In this document: piece by piece, positions 20,375 through 27,020 of the stretch
How positions within the stretch are numbered: position 1 is the stretch's first letter
How the letters are laid out: each line of letters opens with the position of its first letter
IMG/VR virus record: IMGVR_UViG_3300011116_000834
Location: 1-64,000 of that record
DNA from: a virus
Strand: one strand, 5' to 3'
Length of the DNA: 64,000 nt
The notes under the pieces: model-generated
Told to the model about the DNA's origin: nothing
Databases searched by the model: none
What the model saw: the letters and a program-made list of their open reading frames with translations, nothing else
Made by a program: the position numbers and the translations under genes

Positions 20375-20638
20375 ATGAAAATTTCAAATTTTTTCAAATT
20401 ATTCTTAAATGAAGAAGATCCCCAACAGGTTCGTCTTTATAAGGAAAGATTGACCGAATGTATTCTTATTCAACTTCCAAAGGAAGCAAATAAAGGTGAT
20501 TTGAAAGAACTTCTTCATATTTCTCAAGTTATTTCGGATATGCAGAAAAATTCTGCAATTATTATTCCAGATTCTTGGAAAATTAGTAAAATTTCTGTTG
20601 ATGTTTCTCTCGGTGTTTATGTAAAACCCCAGGATTAA
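20375..20638 (+). CDS. Hypothetical protein with targeting-like N-terminus
   Basis: An 87-residue protein. The start MKISNFFKLFLNEEDPQQ shows the short basic helix ending FLNE seen in the putative packaged proteins. The rest is helical with a beta C-terminus (VDVSLGVYV). No family recognised. It stands apart from the main cassette, so its inclusion among packaged proteins is tentative. Confidence 0.6.
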   Translation: MKISNFFKLFLNEEDPQQVRLYKERLTECILIQLPKEANKGDLKELLHISQVISDMQKNSAIIIPDSWKISKISVDVSLGVYVKPQD

Positions 20639-20682
20639 TAAAATCATAACAAGAATCCTCCTACATACCGTGGAGGCATTTT

Positions 20683-20982
20683 ATGGTTCCAGAAGAAGAA
20701 GTCACAATAAGAATCAACAACAAAAATTGGAAGATTAAGATTGTAAAATCAACTGAACTTTCTCCAAATACCTGTGGAGAATGTGACGACCCAAAATACG
20801 CTAAACCCGAAATTTGGGTAAAACGAAGTCTAAAACCAATAGATCTCATGGATACAGTTATTCATGAAGTTCTTCATGCTATCCGTCCAGAATTGTCTGA
20901 GGAAGCGGTTTTGGAAACAGGAACCACAATTGCTAAGGCACTGTGGAAATTAAATTATAGAAAAATTTCAAACACAGAATAA
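20683..20982 (+). CDS. HExxH metalloprotease-like protein
   Basis: A 99-residue protein. A short N-terminal beta domain with TCGECDDPKYAKPEIWV is followed by DTVIHEVLHAI, an HExxH zinc motif, and an acidic SEEAVLE that could give the third ligand. Small HExxH proteins with this layout occur in many T4-like phages; the substrate is unknown. The C-terminal ALWKLNYRK is typical of the family. Confidence 0.75.
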   Translation: MVPEEEVTIRINNKNWKIKIVKSTELSPNTCGECDDPKYAKPEIWVKRSLKPIDLMDTVIHEVLHAIRPELSEEAVLETGTTIAKALWKLNYRKISNTE

Positions 20983-21011
20983 ACATTCTGTTGGAATTTA
21001 AAAAAAACAAC

Positions 21012-21072
21012 TTGACAATGTATTCACTGACTGTATAATTAGCACAGTCAATCGAACAAAGACTGACCCCCA
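21012..21072 (+). promoter_or_regulatory. Sigma-70-type promoter with inverted repeat, before the HTH gene
   Basis: TTGACA at 21012-21017, a 16-bp spacer and TATAAT at 21034-21039. GACTGT...ACAGTC flanks the -10 box as an inverted repeat, a likely operator. A GACTG further on can pair with the second half as an RNA hairpin in the roughly 75-nt leader. Confidence 0.8.
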
Positions 21073-21120
21073 ATGTTCGGTTTGGTTTCAATTGGGTCAT
21101 CAAAGGAATTGGTAATCTAT

Positions 21121-21396
21121 ATGCCAACGACAACTCTCTCAAAGAAGCGTAAGGTCCTCAACTATCTCGCAAGCGGCAAGTCACTTACCGCTGCTCAGGC
21201 AATGAGCCGTTTTGGAGTGCGTAATCTCCGTGCCACCATGAGCGACATTCGCGATCAGGTGGAACGCTATGGCAATTGGCAGGTCATGACCGAGATGACC
21301 AGCAATGGTCATGTTCGCTACATGATGGTCGATACTCATCCTGGTTGCCGTTCCTATGCATACAAGCCTGACGGTACTCGTTACCTCATTGGTTAA
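21121..21396 (+). CDS. Helix-turn-helix DNA-binding protein
   Basis: A 91-residue protein. Residues about 8-48 (KVLNYLASGKSLTAAQAMSRF then VRNLRATMSDIR) form a winged-helix or HTH-type unit of the kind seen in phage regulators, followed by a beta-hairpin wing (RYMMVDTHPG). It has its own strong promoter with an inverted repeat over the -10 box, so autoregulation is likely. The start at 21121 is the conserved one; an in-frame ATG at 21073 would add residues of no recognised kind. A terminator follows, so it is a single-gene unit. Confidence 0.75.
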   Translation: MPTTTLSKKRKVLNYLASGKSLTAAQAMSRFGVRNLRATMSDIRDQVERYGNWQVMTEMTSNGHVRYMMVDTHPGCRSYAYKPDGTRYLIG

Positions 21397-21407
21397 TCCA
21401 ACCCCCG

Positions 21408-21443
21408 ACATGATGAAGCAGAAATGCTTCATCATGTTTTTAT
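21408..21443 (+). terminator. Rho-independent terminator
   Basis: A 13-bp perfect stem, ACATGATGAAGCA with TGCTTCATCATGT, and a GAAA loop, followed by TTTTATAT. Confidence 0.9.
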
Positions 21444-21812
21444 ATGAAGAACATCAATACTATTTTGAATTATGCTTATCCTCTCTGCATGGAAATTCCA
21501 AGGCAGAAAAAGCATGTATCATTGATCTTTCACAAGAATAGATTGGTTTCAATTGGCAGAAATTGTTTCAAGACTCATCCTAAGGCAAAGGAGATTGGAT
21601 ATGCATATGAAGAGATGCACTCTGAACTTGATGCCTATCGAAGACTTCCACATAATCTTCGTGGAATGAAATTGAGTCTTGTCAATGTTCGTTACAATCG
21701 ATTCAAGGAACTTAGGATGTCACGACCATGTGAATTGTGCATGCCTTGGTGTCGTGAAGTCTTTAGCGATATATACTATACCAACAATCTAGGCATGGAA
21801 AAAATGGAGTAA
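21444..21812 (+). CDS. Cytidine/deoxycytidylate deaminase-like protein
   Basis: A 122-residue protein. The zinc-site pattern of the deaminase fold is present: HSELDA (normally HAE) and PCELCMPWC (PCxxC). The order and spacing fit dCMP-deaminase-like phage proteins. The Ser in place of Ala next to the catalytic Glu is also seen in some members. The likely role is nucleotide metabolism, but it is shorter than typical dCMP deaminase, so the substrate is unsure. Confidence 0.7.
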   Translation: MKNINTILNYAYPLCMEIPRQKKHVSLIFHKNRLVSIGRNCFKTHPKAKEIGYAYEEMHSELDAYRRLPHNLRGMKLSLVNVRYNRFKELRMSRPCELCMPWCREVFSDIYYTNNLGMEKME

Positions 21813-21814
21813 TT

Positions 21815-21970
21815 ATGAAAAAGTATATCCTCAAGGAAACTAAGGAAAGTTGTGAAATCGTAGAACGCTTCAAGGATCTTTTTGGAAACGACATGTGCAA
21901 GATCAAGACCGATTCAGGTATGATCATGGAAGTCGAAGTTTCTGATTTGATTCATTTTCTACAGGACTAA
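21815..21970 (+). CDS. Small hypothetical protein
   Basis: A 51-residue protein (starts MKKYILKETKESCEIV) with a beta-alpha-beta look and an acidic C-terminus. GGAG precedes the ATG. It lies between the deaminase-like gene and 21973 with 2-nt gaps, so it is part of one operon. Confidence 0.6.
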   Translation: MKKYILKETKESCEIVERFKDLFGNDMCKIKTDSGMIMEVEVSDLIHFLQD

Positions 21971-21972
21971 AC

Positions 21973-22281
21973 ATGCCTTACAGACTACACATCGATATTC
22001 CACTCAATATGAGTGAGGATGACGCTCGTCTTGCTTCTATTCAAATTCTAGGACTTCTTGCCGATGTCGATGAGAAGGCAGTCATTCTCAATGCAATTGG
22101 TGTCGAGGAGATCAATTATCGTCTTGGTCATGATGATGATCGTCAGAAGAGCAATTACCTTCAAAAGAATGAAAATGGCCATGTGAACAATAAGAAGTCA
22201 AGGATCACTGTTCCAAAAATGGAACAAATTGAAGCAATGCAAAAATTGGCAAAACTTGATGAAGAACTTGACATCCTATAG
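21973..22281 (+). CDS. Hypothetical protein
   Basis: A 102-residue, charged protein (starts MPYRLHIDIPLNMSED) with helices throughout and a basic segment NNKKSRITVPKMEQ. No family recognised. Its end carries the promoter for the tRNA pair that follows. Confidence 0.6.
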   Translation: MPYRLHIDIPLNMSEDDARLASIQILGLLADVDEKAVILNAIGVEEINYRLGHDDDRQKSNYLQKNENGHVNNKKSRITVPKMEQIEAMQKLAKLDEELDIL

Positions 22282-22295
22282 AAATCTGCTATAGT
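22268..22295 (+). promoter_or_regulatory. Sigma-70-type promoter for tRNA-Ile/tRNA-Glu
   Basis: TTGACA at 22268-22273, 16 bp, TATAGT at 22290-22295. The expected start near 22302 lies 2 nt before the tRNA. Confidence 0.75.
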
Positions 22296-22303
22296 ATGAA
22301 CAC

Positions 22304-22378
22304 GCGCTGTGGGAGGTCTTGGTTATCTCAGACCGACTTATAATCGGTTAAGACTTGGTTCGAATCCAAGACAGCGTA
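22304..22378 (+). tRNA. tRNA-Ile (anticodon TAT)
   Basis: The acceptor GCGCTGT pairs with ACAGCGT, the T arm is CTTGG/CCAAG, and the anticodon loop CTTATAA gives UAU, reading AUA. The D arm to anticodon junction has one extra base compared with a standard tRNA, so the fold should be verified. Confidence 0.8.
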
Positions 22379-22382
22379 TTAT

Positions 22383-22456
22383 GCCCTAATAGATTAACTG
22401 GCCAAATCCCTGCCCTTTCAAGGCAGTGAGTCGGGGTTCGAGTCCCCGTTAGGGTA
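22383..22456 (+). tRNA. tRNA-Glu (anticodon TTC)
   Basis: GCCCTAA pairs with TTAGGGT, the anticodon loop is CTTTCAA, and the T arm CGGGG/CCCCG carries a TTCGAGT loop. CCA is not encoded. Reads GAA. Confidence 0.92.
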
Positions 22457-22458
22457 TT

Positions 22459-22641
22459 ATGGATGATATTAAAACTAGATTGCACAAAGCAGCAATAAAT
22501 ACGAACAATTCAGAACTTGCTCAATTGCTTTCTGAAGCAAGAAGTAGAATTGAATTACTTGAAATTCAAAATAAAGAATTTCAAAGAAGTCGCGAAGAAT
22601 ATCGTACCCTTCATGGATGGGGTAAAGGAAAAGATGAATAA
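22459..22641 (+). CDS. Small coiled-coil protein
   Basis: A 60-residue protein that is almost one long helix (SELAQLLSEARSRIELLEIQ, NKEFQRSREEYRTL). It begins 2 nt after tRNA-Glu. Not recognised. Confidence 0.6.
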   Translation: MDDIKTRLHKAAINTNNSELAQLLSEARSRIELLEIQNKEFQRSREEYRTLHGWGKGKDE

Positions 22642-22643
22642 TC

Positions 22644-22955
22644 ATGACACTACCAAATGAATGGTTCATCTCAATGCGCAAGAATAGGGAATTCCTATTC
22701 GAATTGCTCAATCCTGGAAAGACTCCAAGGGTTTCAAAAGAAGTTCGCAAAAAGGCATCAGAATGCCTTAAACATTTTCCAATGAAGCATGAGATTGATG
22801 AATTGGAAAAAATGTACGAAACCAGTCATAAAGATAAAAACATTATCCTTGGTGAAATCAACAAGGAAATTCAAAGAACTGGTAATGAAATTTATATGGC
22901 ACAAGAGCGACTTAAGCGTCTAGCAGATGTTCTTAGTGCTTTTATATCCAAGTAA
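22644..22955 (+). CDS. BPSL0761-like protein
   Basis: A 103-residue protein. MTLPNEWFISMRKNREFLFEL, LNPGKTPRVSKEVRKKASEC and LKHFPMKHEIDELE follow the pattern of the BPSL0761 family, small proteins in proteobacteria and phages of unknown function. The C-terminal half adds a coiled coil (NKEIQRTGNEIYMAQERLK) not usual for the family. A terminator follows. Confidence 0.7.
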   Translation: MTLPNEWFISMRKNREFLFELLNPGKTPRVSKEVRKKASECLKHFPMKHEIDELEKMYETSHKDKNIILGEINKEIQRTGNEIYMAQERLKRLADVLSAFISK

Positions 22956-22972
22956 TAGATTTTATAAATCAA

Positions 22973-23001
22973 TCAACCCCCAGTAATGGGGGTTGTTCTT
23001 A
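22973..23001 (+). terminator. Rho-independent terminator
   Basis: CAACCCCC pairs with GGGGGTTG and is followed by TTCTTAT. Confidence 0.8.
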
Positions 23002-23076
23002 TACATATAGTGTATATACAGTACATGTAGTCTTATTTTGAATATTGTGGTTCCTAAAAATAAAAATGGAGCAGCA

Positions 23077-23394
23077 ATGGCAATAGAACCCCCGTGTGAC
23101 TGTTTAGATTATCAGGATCAACTCACAGAGTGTAAACAAGAAAAACACAAAAACTGCGAAGAACGATCCAAAGAACAATCAAATAAAATTTCAAGGTTGG
23201 AAAAGAAAATAATGACGATGACAATCATCGGTGCTATTTCTGTCACTCTAATTGGCAAGGAAATGGTAGATAAAGTTGTGGCATCTTTTAGTTTCTTCAA
23301 GCAAACTCAGAATTCATTACTTCAGGAGAATAAGAATGACACAAAAAATAGCAATAATAATACCAGTACTAACCCTCTTAGCAAACCAGAGTAA
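23077..23394 (+). CDS. Small membrane protein with coiled coil
   Basis: A 105-residue protein from the ATG at 23077 (a TTG at 23038 is also possible). N-terminal Cys-rich part (PPCDCLDYQ), charged coiled coil (residues about 25-48), one membrane span (about 49-62, TIIGAISVTLIG), and a polar Asn-rich tail. This layout resembles phage spanin or holin-accessory proteins, but no family is recognised. Its end overlaps the following PEP-CTERM gene by 59 nt. Confidence 0.6.
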   Translation: MAIEPPCDCLDYQDQLTECKQEKHKNCEERSKEQSNKISRLEKKIMTMTIIGAISVTLIGKEMVDKVVASFSFFKQTQNSLLQENKNDTKNSNNNTSTNPLSKPE

Positions 23395-23980
23395 TGCGGA
23401 TCTAGTTAACGGAAGTTTTGAGTCTTATAATCCTTTTGGTTATGATTTTTACTCTGGTTCTCTTCCAACCCAAAATTGGGCAACTACTGCTCCAGACAAT
23501 CTAATTGAAATCTGGAATGGACCAATAATGGGCGTTAATCCATATGATGGAACCAATTTTGCAGAATTAAATGCAAATTTTGCATCTGCTTTATATCAAG
23601 ATGTCAATGGACTTGGCGATTTCACTCCAATCAATTGGCATTTTGCTCATCGCGGAAGAGATGGAACAGATACCATGCGTCTCACCATAACCGATCTTGG
23701 ATGGGATCAAAGCGAAGGTGGTGATAATGATATCGTTCTATTTACTCAGGAATTCTCTACAGGAAATTCTGCATGGCAATTCTATTCTGGCACAATCACT
23801 TCAATTGGAAATCTAACAAGATTCTCATTTGAAGCAGTAAATGCTGTTGGTGGCAACACACAAGGAAATTTCATTGATGATGTTGGATTTGGTCAATATG
23901 CTATTCCTGCACCAGCTACATTGTCTATGCTTGCAGTTGCTGCTTTGGTGTCCAAGAAAACAAGAAGAAGAAGAAACTAA
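23336..23980 (+). CDS. Second exported protein with PEP-CTERM-like sorting signal
   Basis: A 214-residue protein. A signal peptide (MTQKIAIIIPVLTLLANQSNA) is followed by a beta-sandwich-like ectodomain with NGSFESYNP, DGTNFAELNANFASALYQDV and FIDDVGFGQ (carbohydrate-binding-module-like, as in many PEP-CTERM proteins). The C-terminus is IPAPATLSMLAVAALV followed by SKKTRRRRN. The tail is the tripartite PEP-CTERM signal in its PAPA form. AGGAG precedes the ATG. Unlike the one at 4279 it uses a ribosome binding site, is AT-rich, and sits next to a holin candidate. Confidence 0.85.
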   Translation: MTQKIAIIIPVLTLLANQSNADLVNGSFESYNPFGYDFYSGSLPTQNWATTAPDNLIEIWNGPIMGVNPYDGTNFAELNANFASALYQDVNGLGDFTPINWHFAHRGRDGTDTMRLTITDLGWDQSEGGDNDIVLFTQEFSTGNSAWQFYSGTITSIGNLTRFSFEAVNAVGGNTQGNFIDDVGFGQYAIPAPATLSMLAVAALVSKKTRRRRN

Positions 23981-24025
23981 TAAATATATTGCCTTTATGT
24001 CATGATTTATATGCAAGGATATAAA

Positions 24026-24397
24026 ATGCAGAATGATCCGCAAGATATAAGCAATGCAGAATCTTTTTTACACAAATATGGAATAGATATTGGATTTATT
24101 GTTTCTGGATTCTTTGGTGCTTTATTACTAGCATCTAAGAATAAAGGTCAAAGGATAAGTGCATCAATTGCAGCAATACTTGCTGGTACTGCTTGTGCTA
24201 ATTATTTGACTCCAGTGATATTGAATATGTTGCCAGAAAATATTAAAACCAATGGCAAATATGCAGTAGCATTCATGATGGGATATATGGGATTGAAGGG
24301 TCTTGAGATTGCTATTGAAATGGTAGTTCAATATTATGCGTCCAATAAAAAAATAAATAAAATAAAAAAGAAAAAACCTAAAAAGAAAATATCGTAA
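24026..24397 (+). CDS. Holin-like membrane protein
   Basis: A 123-residue protein. Three hydrophobic segments (about residues 20-40, 48-70 and 80-102) and a strongly basic C-terminus (KKINKIKKKKPKKK). This is the classical class I holin layout, so it is a candidate for membrane permeabilisation at lysis. AAGGAT lies 6 nt before the ATG at 24026. No lysin is seen next to it, so another membrane role is possible. Confidence 0.5.
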   Translation: MQNDPQDISNAESFLHKYGIDIGFIVSGFFGALLLASKNKGQRISASIAAILAGTACANYLTPVILNMLPENIKTNGKYAVAFMMGYMGLKGLEIAIEMVVQYYASNKKINKIKKKKPKKKIS

Positions 24398-24430
24398 TAT
24401 TTTGATATATAGATTACAATGGAGGTTCCT

Positions 24431-24664
24431 GTGCCGAAAGAAGTAAACAGAACAGAATTAATCCATATCCAAACAACCAAAGATGGTCGTTGCATTGATA
24501 TGCTTTTAACGATGAAGGAAATCGAAAAAGGTGTAAATCGCGCAATAGACCCAAAAAATATCAATATGATATCAACATGCTGTACATGTTGGCCTTTAGA
24601 AAAACCACCAAAATGTTCTTTTTGGGATAGGTTGCTTTTCAAATGTTCAGAAATTAAGGAGTAA
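24431..24664 (+). CDS. Small Cys-rich hypothetical protein
   Basis: A 77-residue protein, GTG start after GGAGG at optimal distance. The C-terminal half has CCTCW...KCSFW...KCSE, possibly a metal site. Not recognised. Confidence 0.55.
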   Translation: MPKEVNRTELIHIQTTKDGRCIDMLLTMKEIEKGVNRAIDPKNINMISTCCTCWPLEKPPKCSFWDRLLFKCSEIKE

Positions 24665-24667
24665 ATT

Positions 24668-24988
24668 ATGAGCGTGAAGATTATTCGTTTAATGAGTGGT
24701 GAAGAGATCATCTGCAACTATACCTTGCAGGAAACAACTCAAACTGTATTGCTAAAGGACCCATCAGTCCTTATTCCTTCACCTGAAGGAAAACTTCTTC
24801 TTGCCAGATGGTTGCCATATGCAAATACTGAAAATGGCGTAACTTTAGAGACTCGCCATATTGTTTTCGTTATTGATCCTCAGAAGGAACTTGCAGAACA
24901 TTATACCAATGTTATCGTCAATAACCTGGTCGTTCCTGGCAAGAAACTCATCGATCCAAGTGCATCTGGACTAAAACTTACAGTTTAA
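24668..24988 (+). CDS. LSM/SH3-like small phage protein
   Basis: A 106-residue protein. SVKIIRLMSGEEIICNYTLQ and VLLKDPSVLIP form an Sm-like beta-barrel pattern found in a conserved protein of T4-like cyanophages. The C-terminal segment EHYTNVIVNNLVVPG is also typical. Function unknown. GGAG precedes the ATG. Confidence 0.65.
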   Translation: MSVKIIRLMSGEEIICNYTLQETTQTVLLKDPSVLIPSPEGKLLLARWLPYANTENGVTLETRHIVFVIDPQKELAEHYTNVIVNNLVVPGKKLIDPSASGLKLTV

Positions 24989-24989
24989 C

Positions 24990-25017
24990 TTGACTTTGAG
25001 TTGCGGTATGCTATGAT
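24990..25017 (+). promoter_or_regulatory. Sigma-70-type promoter for tRNA-Arg
   Basis: TTGACT at 24990-24995, 16 bp, TATGAT at 25012-25017; the expected start at about 25024 is 2 nt before the tRNA. Confidence 0.7.
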
Positions 25018-25025
25018 TACGGCAT

Positions 25026-25099
25026 ATTCCCGTAGCTCAGTTGGATAGAGCATCGGTTTTCTAAACCGATGGTCGCTGGTTCGAGTCCAGCCGGGAATG
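25026..25099 (+). tRNA. tRNA-Arg (anticodon TCT)
   Basis: ATTCCCG pairs with CGGGAAT, the anticodon loop is TTTCTAA and the T-loop TTCGAGT. CCA is not encoded. Reads AGA. Confidence 0.92.
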
Positions 25100-25245
25100 T
25101 TATTATGAATAGACACAACACATCAATTCGTAGAGTTTCAAATAAATTATTGTGGCAACTCAAAATCAGGGGTAATAAGTGGGAATGGCATCCCTATTAT
25201 TACAAGGTTATTTCTAAGTACAATTATTTTAAAGGAATTTCATTT

Positions 25246-25569
25246 ATGAAGAATCGTAGTTTCATTATCGGACTTGCATTCGCAGGACTCGCAATGCAGG
25301 TATTCCCACTCATTTGCTCAGGTGCTCTCAAGCAGGGTTACATTGATGGGTTCAATGCTGCTTCAGTCATCACCCTCTTCACCGCATTCATTCTTGCTAT
25401 TTGGTCACAACCATGTCCAAAGGACAAGGATCGTGAGCGCGATGAGATCTATCGCGACTTTGATGCGGTGTATCGTCACATTGATGACACTGCGCGCGAT
25501 CTTCGCGATGAAGTCCGTGATTGTGCAAATCAAGTTTCACAATGCAAGATGCCTTGTGGAAAGAAGTGA
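25246..25569 (+). CDS. Small membrane protein with charged C-terminal helix
   Basis: A 107-residue protein from ATG 25246 (AAAGGAATT upstream). Two hydrophobic segments (about 4-25 and 36-55), then a strongly charged helix (DRERDEIYRDFDAVYRHI) and Cys-containing end. It could be anchored in the inner membrane with the helix in the cytoplasm or periplasm. An upstream in-frame extension from 25105 is basic and not obviously part of the protein. Confidence 0.6.
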   Translation: MKNRSFIIGLAFAGLAMQVFPLICSGALKQGYIDGFNAASVITLFTAFILAIWSQPCPKDKDRERDEIYRDFDAVYRHIDDTARDLRDEVRDCANQVSQCKMPCGKK

Positions 25570-25587
25570 TAAGATAAATAAAGATGA

Positions 25588-25806
25588 ATGCTCAAGGTAA
25601 ATTATACTTACTCATTTCTGGAGTTAAGTGGAAAACCTAAAAGATTTATAGAGTCATTGCATGACTGTACTATAAAGGGTTACGGTGTCGATAAAGATAC
25701 CGTAACCCTTTGTATTTTATATGAAACTACTGAAGCATTCAATCTTCACACGAAGAGTCTTCAGGACCGATTCGGAATCGTGCCTCGGGATATTCATTTC
25801 ATTTAG
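25588..25806 (+). CDS. Small hypothetical protein
   Basis: A 72-residue alpha/beta protein (starts MLKVNYTYSFLELSG). GATAAATA (25573-25580) lies just upstream. A terminator-like inverted repeat, GGGTTACGGTGTC with GATACCGTAACCC, is embedded in its middle (about 25677-25709). Not recognised. Confidence 0.55.
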   Translation: MLKVNYTYSFLELSGKPKRFIESLHDCTIKGYGVDKDTVTLCILYETTEAFNLHTKSLQDRFGIVPRDIHFI

Positions 25807-25814
25807 GAGGATAT

Positions 25815-25982
25815 ATGCACCTCTACACAGTTAAAGCAGAACAAACAATTTTTCATACCGTTTCACTTCTAGCAAAAAGCGAGAACGATGCCATCAATTA
25901 TGTCAATGAAATGATACAGGATAAGAAGATCTTCTCTACCAGTCAGCAGATAAAAATCAAAAACATAACAGAAGATAACTGA
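25815..25982 (+). CDS. Small hypothetical protein
   Basis: A 55-residue protein (starts MHLYTVKAEQTIFHTV) with a beta-alpha-beta layout. TAGGAGG lies 4 nt before the ATG. It ends one base before the convergent minus-strand gene at 25983. Confidence 0.6.
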   Translation: MHLYTVKAEQTIFHTVSLLAKSENDAINYVNEMIQDKKIFSTSQQIKIKNITEDN

Positions 25983-27020
25983 TCATCTTCCGTAGAATGC
26001 GCTCTTAAGATTTGAATTTTTCAATATGGGACCAGATGTCGATGACATTATCGATATGCTATTTGCCAAGGAATTGGTCACCTGAAGAAGATTGCTAGTG
26101 GTATCCGATTGAACAGCAGTTGTGGTATCGGGAGTATTGCAGAATGTTCCTATAGTTATTTCTGTCTTTATTCCCTTGCTATCGCTTGCTCGGAATCTAC
26201 ACTGTGAAAGTGTATGATTGTTTGTGCATGACACATATACACCATTTAGATATTCTATGCATGCTCCTACATCTATTTCCTGTAGGTTTGGTTCTACAGA
26301 ATATGAATCAGGAACTAAAAGATATACAAGAAGAGTAGTTTGAATTTCAGTCATATCTCCTGTTGAGATATCTGCATCGATTATGATATATTCATTTCCA
26401 TCAGAATCAATATCCATCTTTAGAATTTTTGCAGGTGAACTCATTTCATTTACCCTGACATAATCTCCGACCTTGATGCCAAAGTAATTAAATGAATTTT
26501 TTGTATCTTTTCCAAATCTATTTTTAATGATTGTTTTATTATCAGTAATTGCTAGAGAAGCAACTGTGATATATGGAATTTGTTCAAATCTATTTCGATC
26601 ATATCTATTTATTTTTTCCGCCAATGATGTGACTGTTGATACTTTTGCTTCAACAATTCCTTTATAATATCCTCTAAATTGATAGGTTCCTGTAATATCA
26701 GCATATGAATTTAGATTTGGATCAGTATATGATCCATTATATACACCAAAAGTAACTCCACTCTCCATCTGTCCAAAAAAATCTCGAATAGATGATTCTA
26801 TTTCAGAATTTGTTTGATTGGTATAGTCGATAAGACATTTGGTATTATTATCATAAAATACAAAGGTGGGTGTGGAAGTTATTCCTCTATTGAGAGATGT
26901 TGTTTCTTCCTTGTATTTTTCAATGACAAGACCATACAGAATACCTTCTCGGACCAAGACAAGTTTGTCTTTTTTGATCTGAGATCTATTATTGGAAATG
27001 TTTAATTTTCTATGATTCAC
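25983..27020 (-). CDS. Probable virion protein
   Basis: A 345-residue, mostly beta protein with many Thr, Ser and Asn residues (for example FGVYNGSYTDPNLNSYADIT). The region at about 185-215 (GIKVGDYVRVNEMSSPAKIL) has a KOW/SH3-like look. No family recognised. Its ATG overlaps the stop of the upstream gene (27017) by 4 nt, so the pair are one operon, probably tail- or capsid-associated. Confidence 0.6.
   Translation of the reverse strand: MNHRKLNISNNRSQIKKDKLVLVREGILYGLVIEKYKEETTSLNRGITSTPTFVFYDNNTKCLIDYTNQTNSEIESSIRDFFGQMESGVTFGVYNGSYTDPNLNSYADITGTYQFRGYYKGIVEAKVSTVTSLAEKINRYDRNRFEQIPYITVASLAITDNKTIIKNRFGKDTKNSFNYFGIKVGDYVRVNEMSSPAKILKMDIDSDGNEYIIIDADISTGDMTEIQTTLLVYLLVPDSYSVEPNLQEIDVGACIEYLNGVYVSCTNNHTLSQCRFRASDSKGIKTEITIGTFCNTPDTTTAVQSDTTSNLLQVTNSLANSISIMSSTSGPILKNSNLKSAFYGR

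Noticed and set aside
25677-25709. Inverted repeat GGGTTACGGTGTC/GATACCGTAACCC as a terminator
   Set aside because: It lies in the middle of the coding frame 25588-25806 with no clear gene end; the T-rich sequence after it is short, so it was not listed as a separate feature.
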